The notes: generated from the letters alone by a model not told the origin. A stretch of 64,000 nucleotides of DNA from Chryseobacterium sp. GVT01B (GCF_019970045.1 NZ_JAHXYI010000002.1:186001-250000), one strand, 5' to 3'; positions 25,452 through 34,390 are shown, counted from the stretch's first letter. Translations and numbers: made by a program.

Positions 25452-25573
25452 AGCTAAAAAGATCAGACAGATTCAAGAATAGAGGAAAAATTCAATTGAT
25501 GACAGCCTTGGAATATTCTGTGGCAAAACACCATTATACTGGCAGCCTTAATGCTGTACAGTCACTTTTATGA
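25448..25573 (+). CDS. Leader ORF 2 of uvrA (41 codons)
   Basis: It encodes MKLKRSDRFKNRGKIQLM and a further 23 residues, ending in NAVQSLL. It starts in the stop of leader ORF 1 and ends in TGA overlapping the uvrA ATG (ATGA at 25570-25573). The double overlap suggests translation passes from ORF to ORF into uvrA. No family recognised; could be a regulatory leader rather than a working protein. Confidence 0.4.
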   Translation: MKLKRSDRFKNRGKIQLMTALEYSVAKHHYTGSLNAVQSLL

Positions 25574-28377
25574 ATAAACAAAATATGGCTAATACAACAG
25601 AAATAGACATAAAACAACAGATTTTCGTTAAGAATGCCCATCTTAACAATCTGAAACATATAGATGTCCTGATCCCGAAGAATAAACTGATTGTTATTAC
25701 AGGAGTTTCAGGAAGCGGTAAGTCATCTCTGGCCTTTGATACCATTTATGCTGAAGGACAGAGAAGATATGTTGAAAGTTTAAGTTCTTATGCACGTCAG
25801 TTTTTGGGGAAATTAGAAAAACCCAAAGTAGATGACATTAAAGGACTTGCGCCGTCTATTGCGATCCAGCAGAAAGTAATATCTTCCAATCCGCGTTCTA
25901 CAGTAGGAACATCTACTGAGATCTACGATTATATGAAACTTCTTTTTGCCAGAATCGGGAAAACGTTTTCTCCTGTTTCAGGGGAAGAAGTAAAAAAAGA
26001 CTCGGTTTCTGATGTGGTAGATTTTATCAAAGCATCCAAAAAAGATACGTCTTTCTTATTAACAGCTCCTTTGGAATATGATGCTGACAATTTTAAAGAA
26101 ACACTGAATATTTTAAAACTGGCAGGTTTTACAAGACTGGAAATCAACGGAAACTTAGCAGGAATTGAGGATCTTGAAAGCTTTGGATTTACTCCGGAAA
26201 AAGGAATGGCGATCAATCTTGTCATTGACCGTTTCTCTTATGAAGAAGACGAAAGCTTTTTGCAGAGACTTGCGGATTCTATTCAGATGGCATTTTATGA
26301 AGGGCGCGGCTACTGTTCATTAAAAAATACAGATACTGAAAAAGTAAAGGAATTTTCCAATAAGTTTGAACTGGACGGAATTGAATTTCTTGAACCGAAT
26401 GTTCATTTTTTCAGCTTTAATAATCCATACGGAGCATGTCCTGCATGTGAAGGATACGGAAAAGTAATCGGAATAGACGAAGATCTTGTAGTTCCCAATA
26501 AAACATTATCCATCTACGAAGACGCCGTTGTCAGCTGGAGAGGTGAAACCATGAGTGAATGGAAAAAAGACTTCATCAAAAAAGCAGGTGACTTCCCTAT
26601 TCACAAACCTTATCACCAATTAACAAAAGAACAGAAAAGTTTCCTTTGGAAAGGTGATGGAAAAAGCAGTTTCCCATCCATCAATAATTTCTTCAAAATG
26701 CTTGAAGAAAACTTATATAAAATTCAGTACAGAGTTATGCTTTCACGCTACAGAGGAAAAACCCTTTGTCCTACGTGTGAAGGATTGAGACTGCGTGAAG
26801 AAACAAGCTGGGTAAAAGTTGACGGACATAATATCCAGTCGATGATAGAACTTCCTTTGGATGAGCTGGCTCCGGTAATCAATGGACTAAAGCTTTCAGA
26901 TCATGACAAAGAAGTTGCCAAAAGACTGATCTATGAAATCACAACCCGTCTGGAATTTTTATTGAAAGTAGGATTAGGCTATTTAACATTAAACAGAACG
27001 TCCAATACGCTTTCAGGAGGAGAAAGTCAGAGAATCAACTTAGCAACAAGCTTAGGAAGTTCTTTGGTAGGTTCAATTTATATTCTGGATGAACCTTCTA
27101 TCGGTCTTCACTCTAAAGATACGGAAAACCTGATTGAAGTATTGAAAAATCTTCGTGACCTTGGAAATACCGTAATTGTGGTAGAACACGATGAAGATGT
27201 AATGAGAGCCGCGGATTATATTATTGATATTGGTCCGGAAGCAGGTTACCTTGGCGGTGAACTGGTATTTGCAGGAGATTATAAAGATCTGAAAAAAGCC
27301 AACACTCTTACTTCAGAATACCTTACAGGAAGACTGGAAATTGAAGTTCCTAAGAAACGAAGAAAGGGAAAGGAATGGATTCATATTAAAGGAGCCCGTC
27401 AGAACAACCTTAAAAATATAGATGTAGATGTTCCTCTGGAAAGCCTTGTTGTTATTTCCGGGGTTTCAGGAAGCGGAAAATCTACGTTGATGAAGGAAAT
27501 CCTTACCAATGACATTCAGATCCAGCTTGGAATGGGTGGTAAAAAAGGAGACTATGATTCTGTAGAATTCCCAAAAAAACTGATCAAAAATATTGAATTG
27601 ATTGACCAGAATCCTATTGGAAAATCATCCCGTTCAAATCCGGTAACCTATTTGAAGGCGTATGATGACATCCGTGATCTTTTTGCCAAGCAGAAAGTAG
27701 CGAAAATGATGGGCTACAAACCTAAACATTTCTCCTTCAACGTAGATGGCGGAAGATGTGATGAATGTAAAGGAGAAGGTGTTATCAACGTTTCTATGCA
27801 GTTCATGGCAGACATCGAGCTTGAATGCGAAGTTTGTAAAGGAACACGATTCAAAAACGAGATCCTTGAAGTGAAATTTGATGAGAAAAACATCTCGGAT
27901 ATCCTTCACATGACTGTAAATGAAGCATTGGAATTCTTTAAAGATAATAATGAAGAGAAGATCGTAACAAAACTGAGACCTCTTCAGGAAGTAGGTTTAG
28001 GGTATCTGCAACTGGGCCAAAGCTCTTCTACCCTTTCCGGTGGTGAGGCACAGCGTGTAAAACTGGCTTCATTCCTTGTAAAAGGGGTAACAACGGATAA
28101 AACCTTGTTTATTTTTGATGAACCTTCCACAGGACTGCACTTCCATGATATTCAGAAGCTGTTGAAATCACTACAGGCATTGATTGATCTTGGACATTCC
28201 GTGATTGTTATTGAACACCAGCCGGATATCATCAAATGTGCCGATTATATCATTGATATCGGTCCGGAAGCAGGAAAACATGGTGGTGAAGTTGTATTTG
28301 CAGGAACTCCTGAAGATCTGACAAAAAATAAAAAGTCTTACACCGCAAAATACATCAAGGAAAAACTTGAACAATAA
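25570..28377 (+). CDS. uvrA: Excinuclease ABC subunit UvrA
   Basis: A 935-residue ABC-type damage sensor of nucleotide excision repair. The first ATPase has GVSGSGKSS (near residue 45) and LSGGESQRINLA; the second has GVSGSGKST and LSGGEAQRVKLA. Zinc sites are CPACEGYG with CPTCEG, and CDECKGEG with CEVCKG. DEPS/TGLH D-loops are present in both halves. The length fits UvrA. I take ATG 25570 since it overlaps the stop of leader ORF 2; ATG 25585 (MANTTEID) is the alternative. A terminator follows. Confidence 0.96.
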   Translation: MNKQNMANTTEIDIKQQIFVKNAHLNNLKHIDVLIPKNKLIVITGVSGSGKSSLAFDTIYAEGQRRYVESLSSYARQFLGKLEKPKVDDIKGLAPSIAIQQKVISSNPRSTVGTSTEIYDYMKLLFARIGKTFSPVSGEEVKKDSVSDVVDFIKASKKDTSFLLTAPLEYDADNFKETLNILKLAGFTRLEINGNLAGIEDLESFGFTPEKGMAINLVIDRFSYEEDESFLQRLADSIQMAFYEGRGYCSLKNTDTEKVKEFSNKFELDGIEFLEPNVHFFSFNNPYGACPACEGYGKVIGIDEDLVVPNKTLSIYEDAVVSWRGETMSEWKKDFIKKAGDFPIHKPYHQLTKEQKSFLWKGDGKSSFPSINNFFKMLEENLYKIQYRVMLSRYRGKTLCPTCEGLRLREETSWVKVDGHNIQSMIELPLDELAPVINGLKLSDHDKEVAKRLIYEITTRLEFLLKVGLGYLTLNRTSNTLSGGESQRINLATSLGSSLVGSIYILDEPSIGLHSKDTENLIEVLKNLRDLGNTVIVVEHDEDVMRAADYIIDIGPEAGYLGGELVFAGDYKDLKKANTLTSEYLTGRLEIEVPKKRRKGKEWIHIKGARQNNLKNIDVDVPLESLVVISGVSGSGKSTLMKEILTNDIQIQLGMGGKKGDYDSVEFPKKLIKNIELIDQNPIGKSSRSNPVTYLKAYDDIRDLFAKQKVAKMMGYKPKHFSFNVDGGRCDECKGEGVINVSMQFMADIELECEVCKGTRFKNEILEVKFDEKNISDILHMTVNEALEFFKDNNEEKIVTKLRPLQEVGLGYLQLGQSSSTLSGGEAQRVKLASFLVKGVTTDKTLFIFDEPSTGLHFHDIQKLLKSLQALIDLGHSVIVIEHQPDIIKCADYIIDIGPEAGKHGGEVVFAGTPEDLTKNKKSYTAKYIKEKLEQ

Positions 28378-28382
28378 AATTA

Positions 28383-28416
28383 AAAGCGACCGTTTTAATA
28401 ACAGTCGCTTTTTTTA
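28383..28416 (+). terminator. Terminator of uvrA
   Basis: AAAGCGAC and GTCGCTTT form a stem with a 13-nt loop, then a T-tract, just after the uvrA stop. Confidence 0.85.
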
Positions 28417-28503
28417 TGCTGATTTAAATAATAACGGGCCGTATTCTCACACCTGCTTTAAAATAGATTCTTTACCTTTATATATCATTTCAAAATTATT
28501 TTT

Positions 28504-29271
28504 ATGCCCTGGAATCCCGAATTATACGATCAGTACAAAGATGTACGCTACAAACCCTTTTACGATTTAGCAGCATTAATCAAACCTGAAAACAATATAA
28601 AAGCCATTGACTTAGGCTGTGGTACCGGCGAACAAACTTCCATTTTAGCCGAAAAACTGACAGGTTCTACATTTTTAGGAATTGATTCATCAGCAGAAAT
28701 GCTCGAAAAATCGAAAAAGTTTGAAAATGATAATTTACACTTTAAGCTTCAGAGCATTGAAGAAACAGCACAGTCTGATCAAAAGTGGGATCTTGTTTTC
28801 AGTAATGCGGCTTTGCAGTGGGCAGACGATCATGAAGCTTTATTCCCTAAAATCATTGGACTGCTAGCACCTGCAGGACAGTTAGCTATTCAGATGCCTG
28901 TTCAGAAAGAAAATGTTCTCAATCAAATTCTCAAGAAAATGGCAGATGAAGAACCTTATACATCACAGCTAAATCATTTCAACCGTGATTCACCGGTGCT
29001 TTCAATGGATGATTATGCGCAGATTCTTTTTGATAACGGAATTCAGGATATAGAAATTTTCCAGAAGGTTTATCCTATTATTGCAGATGATCATGAGGCT
29101 TTATATGAGTTTATTTCAGGAACAGCCTTATTACCTTATCTGGAACGTCTGGAAGGAAATCAAAAAGAAGATTTCATTACCGAATTTAAATCACGTATCG
29201 CACAAAGGTTTACAAAATATCCGGCCATCTATGCATTTAAGCGGATACTGATGTATGGCCGTAAAAAATAA
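28504..29271 (+). CDS. SAM-dependent methyltransferase (trans-aconitate methyltransferase-like)
   Basis: A 255-residue class I methyltransferase. Motif I is AIDLGCGTGEQT (about residues 38-49), LGIDSSAEML is the acidic loop, and NAALQWADDHEALF and PAGQLAIQMP match trans-aconitate 2-methyltransferase. The N-terminal MPWNPELYDQY also fits that family. The true acceptor is unproved. It stands alone between uvrA and a palindromic repeat. Confidence 0.8.
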   Translation: MPWNPELYDQYKDVRYKPFYDLAALIKPENNIKAIDLGCGTGEQTSILAEKLTGSTFLGIDSSAEMLEKSKKFENDNLHFKLQSIEETAQSDQKWDLVFSNAALQWADDHEALFPKIIGLLAPAGQLAIQMPVQKENVLNQILKKMADEEPYTSQLNHFNRDSPVLSMDDYAQILFDNGIQDIEIFQKVYPIIADDHEALYEFISGTALLPYLERLEGNQKEDFITEFKSRIAQRFTKYPAIYAFKRILMYGRKK

Positions 29272-29291
29272 AAAATATTAAAAACAGAAAT

Positions 29292-29439
29292 AGCTGTCTC
29301 AGAATTCAAATAGTTTGAACTTTGTCATTGACTACGTCGAATCTTCGATTTCTGACGAAGGAAGAATCTCATTAATAACCAATATATGAGATTCTTCACT
29401 ACATTTCATTTCGTTCAGAATGACATTTCTGAGACGACT
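29292..29439. repeat. 148-bp nested palindromic repeat (MITE-like or dispersed)
   Basis: The outer arms AGCTGTCTCAGAA (29292-29304) and TTCTGAGACGACT (29427-29439) match at 11/13 when reversed. Inside is a perfect 12-bp stem, GAAGAATCTCAT (29361-29372) with ATGAGATTCTTC (29386-29397), and TGTCATT/AATGACA also face each other. It lies between convergent genes, and its ends do not read as protein. Confidence 0.7.
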
Positions 29440-29462
29440 GCTTCTGTTTATTAATAAAATAG

Positions 29463-30104
29463 TTATTCTTTCAGATTATACAAAAACGGACTTTTCCTGA
29501 TATACTCAGAATTTTCAATCTGAGAAGCCAAAAACTCAGCCAGATCTGTGGCACTGATGCTTTCTCCTTTACAATCTGTAAGACTTGTTTCAGTTTTAAA
29601 ACTTTCTTCTGTAAGATGAATTAATGGTAATCTTACCAATGTCCAGTCCAGATTGCTTTCCATAAGAAGTTCATACTCTTTTTGCTTATCAGCTGTTGTT
29701 TCAGGATAATTCTGATACATCCAGTCTGTAGCCATTTTTACTCTTTCATTTTTTTGATCGGATGCTGTATTCACACTCAAACCTGTGGTTACCATATAAC
29801 GACTGATCCCATGATGATGCATCGCCCTGATGATATTTTTCGCAGCATCACTGAAAATAGATTTCTCTCCTTTGGGCTGCCCCAGAGTGCTCATTACAAT
29901 ATCAGTCTCTTCAATTAATGAACGGACAGCTGCTTCATCTCTTACATCTCCTTTCACCACCTCAATTAAGGAATTTTGAATGGTAAAATTTTCAGGATGT
30001 CTTAACAAAAGTTTAAGGGAATATCCTTTTTCCAAAAGGGTTTGAACCAGATATTGACCGGATTTTCCTGTTCCTCCGATTACTGCAATTTTATAGGTAT
30101 TCAT
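29463..30104 (-). CDS. NAD(P)-binding atypical SDR / NmrA-like oxidoreductase
   Basis: A 213-residue protein with an N-terminal Rossmann motif (IAVIGGTGKSGQYLVQ, residues 6-21), GDVRDEAAV and a TTGLSV strand. It belongs to the short NAD(P)H-binding family (PF13460) that lacks the usual YxxxK catalysis and often senses redox cofactors or acts on unknown ketones. It is divergent from the epoxide hydrolase gene across a 345-bp gap. Confidence 0.8.
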   Translation of the reverse strand: MNTYKIAVIGGTGKSGQYLVQTLLEKGYSLKLLLRHPENFTIQNSLIEVVKGDVRDEAAVRSLIEETDIVMSTLGQPKGEKSIFSDAAKNIIRAMHHHGISRYMVTTGLSVNTASDQKNERVKMATDWMYQNYPETTADKQKEYELLMESNLDWTLVRLPLIHLTEESFKTETSLTDCKGESISATDLAEFLASQIENSEYIRKSPFLYNLKE

Positions 30105-30449
30105 AATGATTTTTTTTAATATTAAACATCAATAATCAACAGCAGATTAACCGCTGATGACTGTTGATACTACAAATGACGTATTGCCTTTGCTTTTTAG
30201 ATATGATATAATAAATGTATAGGGTTCAGAAATTGAACCTAAGATTTTCAGGCTAAAAATACACCTGAATAATAGTAATATGTATTACGAGATTTTAATG
30301 AATTAAAGTTACATTTTTTCATCATTAAAAAATCAAAAAATTTATGATTTTGACAACACTTATTAAAAGAGAAAGTTTATAACTTTGATAACGATCTTAT
30401 TATCAGCAACTTTCAAAATAATCACTTTACACCAATATAATCTATTAAT
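30105..30449. other. Divergent intergenic region
   Basis: AT-rich, no ORF. It contains a GGTTCA-gaaat-TGAACC palindrome near 30219-30236, placed between the two divergent starts as an operator might be. No regulator can be assigned. Confidence 0.35.
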
Positions 30450-31559
30450 ATGGAACCATTTACTGTTAACATTCCTGAATCGGTGATAGCCGACCTGCAA
30501 AACCGTATCCAAAATACCCGATGGCCCGAAGAACCTGAAGGCTCTGGCTGGAACTACGGCACCAATGAAACTTATCTGAAAGAGCTTACCAACTACTGGG
30601 TAAATGATTACAACTGGAAAATGCATGAGCAGCAGTTAAATCAACACCCCCAGTACACAACCCGTATAGACGGAATTCTGATTCATTTTCAATACATCAG
30701 AGGAAAAGGTTCTAATCCCAAACCTTTAATCCTTACCCATGGCTGGCCGGACAGCTATTACCGTTTTCATAAAATTATTCCTTTGCTTACCGAAGGCGAA
30801 CAGAGTTTTGATCTGATCATCCCATCTATTCCCGGGTTTGGTTTTTCTGATAAAACAGCGGTAAGTAGTGCAAGAGTTGCTGATCTTTGGAAAAAGCTGA
30901 TGACTGAAGTGCTTGGATATGAAAAATTCTGTGCTGCCGGAGGTGATATAGGTATGGGAGTCGTAAAAGCCTTAATTTCAAAATATCCTGATGTCCTGGA
31001 AGCGGTGCATCTTACAGATGTTGGATATCCAACCGGGCAGGAAGATCCGGCAACAATGAGTGAAGATGAGAAACAGTTTGCACAGTTTGTTCAGCAATGG
31101 TGGTACAGTGAAGGAGCGTATGCAATGGTACAGTCTACAAAGCCTCAGTCTCTTGCTTACGGACTGAACGATTCTCCTGTAGGGCTTGCAGGCTGGATTA
31201 TCAGCTTTATCAACGCCGGAGCGCCACCGGAATTAATAGAAACAGTGTTTGGAGGAAGGGATGAAATGCTTACCAATATTATGATTTACTGGGTAACTCA
31301 AACAATAGGATCTTCTGCGAGAATGTACAAAGAAGATGCTGCGGCTTTATGGAGCGGAACGTATGTTCATCAAAAGAGTAATGTTCCGGCCGGAGTGCTC
31401 GTATTTCCTCGTGAGGCTCAGTTTCCGAAAGAATGGGCAGAACGTTTCGTGAATGTGACCAGCTTTAAAAAGATGAATGAAGGCGGTCATTTTGCCGCCC
31501 TGGAATTACCTCATATATTTGCAGATGAACTAAGATCATTCTTTTATTCTGTCAAATAA
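30450..31559 (+). CDS. Epoxide hydrolase family protein
   Basis: A 369-residue protein with the EHN N-terminal domain (residues 1-105, ESVIADLQNRIQNTRWPEEP) and an alpha/beta-hydrolase fold. HGWPDS forms the oxyanion HGxP loop, the nucleophile Asp is in AAGGDIGMGV (about residue 170), the ring-opening Tyr is in the lid, and the His lies in EGGHFAALE. It hydrolyses epoxides to diols; the substrate is unknown. The lipoprotein hydrolase follows 8 nt downstream and is probably co-transcribed. Confidence 0.87.
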   Translation: MEPFTVNIPESVIADLQNRIQNTRWPEEPEGSGWNYGTNETYLKELTNYWVNDYNWKMHEQQLNQHPQYTTRIDGILIHFQYIRGKGSNPKPLILTHGWPDSYYRFHKIIPLLTEGEQSFDLIIPSIPGFGFSDKTAVSSARVADLWKKLMTEVLGYEKFCAAGGDIGMGVVKALISKYPDVLEAVHLTDVGYPTGQEDPATMSEDEKQFAQFVQQWWYSEGAYAMVQSTKPQSLAYGLNDSPVGLAGWIISFINAGAPPELIETVFGGRDEMLTNIMIYWVTQTIGSSARMYKEDAAALWSGTYVHQKSNVPAGVLVFPREAQFPKEWAERFVNVTSFKKMNEGGHFAALELPHIFADELRSFFYSVK

Positions 31560-31567
31560 AACCATTC

Positions 31568-32338
31568 ATGAAGAACTTCTTTACTCTCCTTTTTTCTATT
31601 CCTCTTTTTATAACCAGCTGTGCTGTACAAAATAAAAATACTGAAAGTCGTGATTATGAAGTAAAACTGGATACTTTAACGTTTTTTGATCAAAGCAGAA
31701 ACCGCAAGATTCCTGTTGCTTATTATTATCCAAAAACTGATAAAAAGATTCCCAACCAACAGGTTATTATTTTCAATCATGGCTATGGTTTCAATAAAGG
31801 CGGAGATTACTTTGTATATTCTTATTTAACGGAAAAGCTGGCTTCAAAAGGCTATTTTACAGTAAGCATTCAACATGAACTAACTACAGACAAAGCACTG
31901 CCAACAGAAGGAAATTTGCAGCTTGTAAGAAGACCTTTCTGGCAAAATGGTTCGGATAATATTCTGTTTGTACTTAATGAACTGAAAAAAACAAAACCGA
32001 AACTGGATTACCAACATCTGACATTAATAGGCCATTCCAACGGTGGTGATATGGCAGCGTTATTCGGCAATCAGCATCCTGATCTGGTATATAAACTGAT
32101 TACAATGGACAACCGGAGAATGTTCCTGCCGAGAACTTCAGTTCCTAAAATTTATACTTTACGTTCTAACGATTATCCGGCTGATGAAGGTGTGCTTCCC
32201 AATGAGGAAGAACAAAAAAAGTATTCTATGGCAGTACAAACAACTTCCATCAATCATAGTCACATGGACAATAAAGGCAATGATGAAGAGAAAAAAATCT
32301 TAACTGATTTTGTTTTACAATACCTTTCTGAGAACTAA
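31568..32338 (+). CDS. Alpha/beta-hydrolase lipoprotein
   Basis: A 256-residue protein with a lipoprotein signal (PLFITSC, Cys18) and a compact alpha/beta hydrolase. The nucleophile elbow is GHSNGGDMA (Ser about 159), the acid may be the Asp in TMDNR, and His lies in SINHSHMDN near the C-terminus. It is expected to be a cell-envelope esterase or chlorophyllase-like hydrolase. It is second in a two-gene unit with the epoxide hydrolase. A perfect 17-bp hairpin follows the stop at 13 nt. Confidence 0.8.
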   Translation: MKNFFTLLFSIPLFITSCAVQNKNTESRDYEVKLDTLTFFDQSRNRKIPVAYYYPKTDKKIPNQQVIIFNHGYGFNKGGDYFVYSYLTEKLASKGYFTVSIQHELTTDKALPTEGNLQLVRRPFWQNGSDNILFVLNELKKTKPKLDYQHLTLIGHSNGGDMAALFGNQHPDLVYKLITMDNRRMFLPRTSVPKIYTLRSNDYPADEGVLPNEEEQKKYSMAVQTTSINHSHMDNKGNDEEKKILTDFVLQYLSEN

Positions 32339-32350
32339 TTTCAAAGAACC

Positions 32351-32388
32351 TCACAAGTTATCCACAACAAATTGTGGATAACTTGTGA
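32351..32388. terminator. Perfect 17-bp hairpin carrying two DnaA-box sequences
   Basis: TCACAAGTTATCCACAA, loop CAAA, then its exact reverse complement. Each arm contains the consensus DnaA box TTATCCACA. It begins 13 nt after the lipoprotein hydrolase stop and ends in ATTTTAAC, so it may simply terminate that transcript. Confidence 0.6.
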
Positions 32389-32455
32389 ATTTTAACATTA
32401 AATTCATATTTCGTATTAAAATAATTACTACATTTACTATGTAATAAACATCGAA

Positions 32456-32521
32456 GTGGAAACTTTATTTGCTTTTCTTACTACTATTGAAATTGCAATT
32501 AAATTTGAAATAAAAATTTAA
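32456..32521 (+). CDS. Possible 21-residue hydrophobic peptide ORF (GTG start)
   Basis: A GTG start at 32456 opens METLFAFLTTIEIAIKFEIK plus Ile, and the TAA shares bases with the first arm of the following terminator. A near-consensus -7 (TACATTTA at 32428-32435) lies 21 nt upstream. The promoter-ORF-terminator unit of about 110 bp could be a tiny membrane peptide gene or a small RNA. Confidence 0.3.
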   Translation: METLFAFLTTIEIAIKFEIKI

Positions 32522-32548
32522 GCACAGCATTGTCGGCTGTGCTTTTTA
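32520..32548 (+). terminator. Terminator after mini-ORF
   Basis: AAGCACAGC pairs with GCTGTGCTT across a 7-nt loop, followed by T-rich sequence. No annotated gene precedes it except the mini-ORF at 32456. Confidence 0.75.
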
Positions 32549-32589
32549 TTGTTGTCTAATTAAAAAAATGAGATGTATTTATCTATTGG

Positions 32590-32616
32590 ATCTGCCCCTA
32601 AAGGGCAGATTCTTTT
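32590..32616 (+). terminator. Hairpin with T-rich tail
   Basis: ATCTGCCC (32590-32597) and GGGCAGAT (32603-32610) form a perfect 8-bp stem with a 5-nt loop, then TCTTTT. No gene is seen directly upstream. Confidence 0.5.
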
Positions 32617-32888
32617 ACCCATATACCCTTTGTAAATAAAACTTTCTGAATAGTATTTGACGCAGTCAAAATCTGAAAAAAGTATTTTGTATTGCTTACT
32701 TTTTACGCAAAAGTTTAATATATAAATTTATATTCTAAATGTAATCAACTTTGTTGATTCTTTATAAGCCAATGCATAGCTTCATCAGCGACATTGTCGC
32801 TTTCTTAGCTTCTTTATTAACAATGTATTGAATTTTGTCTTTGTGTTAAAAAATTTAAAGAATATACGACAAAGCTTCATTTAAAACA

Positions 32889-32960
32889 GGCCTCATAGTT
32901 CAATGGATAGAATAAAAGTTTCCTAAACTTTAGATTCAGGTTCGATCCCTGATGAGGTTA
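32889..32960 (+). tRNA. tRNA-Arg (anticodon CCT)
   Basis: A 72-nt cloverleaf. Acceptor GGCCTCA pairs with TGAGGTT (two terminal G-U pairs), followed by discriminator A. T8 is present, and the D-stem GTTC pairs with GAAT. Anticodon stem AAAGT/ACTTT carries the loop TTCCTAA (anticodon CCT), and T-stem TCAGG/CCTGA carries the loop TTCGATC. CCA is not encoded. It reads AGG arginine codons and stands alone in a gene-poor stretch. Confidence 0.88.
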
Positions 32961-33283
32961 CATTTCATATTAAAGTCATTGCTTAAAGGGTTATTGGAGT
33001 ATTCGAAAAAAAATGGTGGCCGCCATCAGCTTATCAGAGTTAAGAATAAAGATCTGATCAAGGCAAAAATATCGAATACAAGCCTGATATAACGATATGA
33101 TTTTTATGCTCGTCAAAAATTCTAAAATTGGGTTGAAGCATACAAGATTTAGATATATAATTGCATTAATCTAATAATAAAAAATACTTACAAAAATGAG
33201 CTTTATAACTTTTGCTTAATTTGGCTCAGGTGAACCAAATCATCAATAAAGGGCTTGAGAGTACCGTAGAGGTCACAAACGAT

Positions 33284-33321
33284 AATATGCTCAAATTTTG
33301 GAAAATTTGAGCATATTTTTT
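33284..33321 (+). terminator. Perfect 16-bp palindromic terminator
   Basis: AATATGCTCAAATTTT, loop GG, then its exact reverse complement, and a T-run to 33321. It ends plus-strand transcription in the tRNA region; the ORF fragment just before it reads into the stem. Confidence 0.75.
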
Positions 33322-33451
33322 CATATCGTTAGTTCTCAAAGAATTAATGTAGTCAAAATTAAACGTAAATAGATACCCGCATTCCTCTGCAAGATAGATT
33401 TTATAGGTCATAAGCAACAACCTTCCTCTTTAAAATAAACCTACCAGCTAT

Positions 33452-34390
33452 CTAATTATAATTCCTGTACTCCTGCGGTGTATTGCCTGTTTTCTGCTTG
33501 AAAAGTTTGCTAAAATACTGAGGATATTCAAAGCCCAGCTGATAGGCAATTTCGCCGATGCTTTTGTCACTGCCAAGTAAGATATTCTTCGCTTCTTCCA
33601 CCAGAAAATAATGGATTTGGTCTTTGGCGTTCATTCCTGTTTCTTTTTTGAGAAGGTCGCTCAGATAATTTGGAGAAAGGTTGATCTTTTCTGCCAGATA
33701 GCTTACTGTAGGAAGCCCTTGCTCTTTGATCGCATCAGAATTGAAATAATCCTGCAAAATACGCTCGACCTGCGAGACAATATCACGGTTGGAAGTTTTT
33801 CTGGTAATGAATTGCCTTCCGTAATATCTTGTACAATAGTTCAGAAGCACTTCTATATTGGATACGATAAGGCTCTGGCTGTAGTTATCGATATTCTCTT
33901 CCAGCTCATTCTGTATCTTCTGTATGCAGTCGAATAATGTTGTCTTTTCTTTATCAGAGAGATGGAGAGCTTCGGAAGATTCATACGAGAAGAATGTATA
34001 TTCTTTCATTTTCGCTCCCAGAGAAGTTCCCCTAACCAAATCCGGATGGAAAAACAAACCCCATCCCATCATATCTTCTTTTTTCTCAATTTCACTGTCC
34101 ATCGTGAGCACCTGTCTTGGCCCAATGCAAATCAGGCTTCCGTCCTGAAAATCATAAGATTGCCTGCCGTAACGCAGATTATTGGCACAGTAATTTTTGA
34201 ACATAATGGAGTAGAAATCACAGCTTACACGTATATCTTCTTCAATCAGCTCATCCACATTGCTGAAGTCAATTACAGCAACCAGTGGATGTTTCGTAAC
34301 ACCTTTTACAAAATTGTTGATCTCAGAAATGCTTTTTAAATGAATAATTGGTTGCACTTTATTGATTTTTTGGTTAAAGTATTTGGCCAT
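33452..34390 (-). CDS. AraC-family transcriptional regulator
   Basis: A 312-residue protein. An N-terminal sensing domain of about 190 residues precedes a double helix-turn-helix at about 205-310: GLPTVSYLAEKINLSPNYLS, then GEIAYQLGFEYPQYFSKLFK and TPQEYR. It is related to the second AraC gene at 39822 in layout. It is the last of a run of minus-strand genes (SDR, NAD(P)-binding, membrane protein), so it may regulate them; a shared motif upstream of two nearby genes is a candidate binding site. Confidence 0.9.
   Translation of the reverse strand: MAKYFNQKINKVQPIIHLKSISEINNFVKGVTKHPLVAVIDFSNVDELIEEDIRVSCDFYSIMFKNYCANNLRYGRQSYDFQDGSLICIGPRQVLTMDSEIEKKEDMMGWGLFFHPDLVRGTSLGAKMKEYTFFSYESSEALHLSDKEKTTLFDCIQKIQNELEENIDNYSQSLIVSNIEVLLNYCTRYYGRQFITRKTSNRDIVSQVERILQDYFNSDAIKEQGLPTVSYLAEKINLSPNYLSDLLKKETGMNAKDQIHYFLVEEAKNILLGSDKSIGEIAYQLGFEYPQYFSKLFKQKTGNTPQEYRNYN

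Larger units (their letters stand above)
32339..33451. other. 1.1-kb stretch with one tRNA, hairpins and gene remnants
   Basis: The only clear gene is tRNA-Arg at 32889-32960. Upstream of it lie a 17-bp hairpin, a GTG-started mini-ORF with terminator, and further small hairpins near 32590, 32745 (AATCAAC-ttt-GTTGATT) and 32790 (AGCGAC-att-GTCGCT). Downstream are short open fragments, including one ending NKGLESTVEVTNDNMLKFWK just before a strong terminator. The mix suggests past insertions and deletions at a tRNA. Confidence 0.5.

Noticed and set aside
33226..33420. 64-codon minus-strand ORF across the palindromic terminator
   Set aside because: It runs through a 16-bp hairpin terminator and has no recognisable domain; likely spurious.
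32339..33451. Replication origin because of DnaA boxes
   Set aside because: Only one mirrored pair of boxes, inside a hairpin after a stop codon; no box cluster and no dnaA or other origin-linked gene nearby.
32889..33451. Integrated element at the tRNA-Arg gene
   Set aside because: No integrase, no repeat of the tRNA 3' end found downstream in the window, and neighbouring genes look chromosomal.
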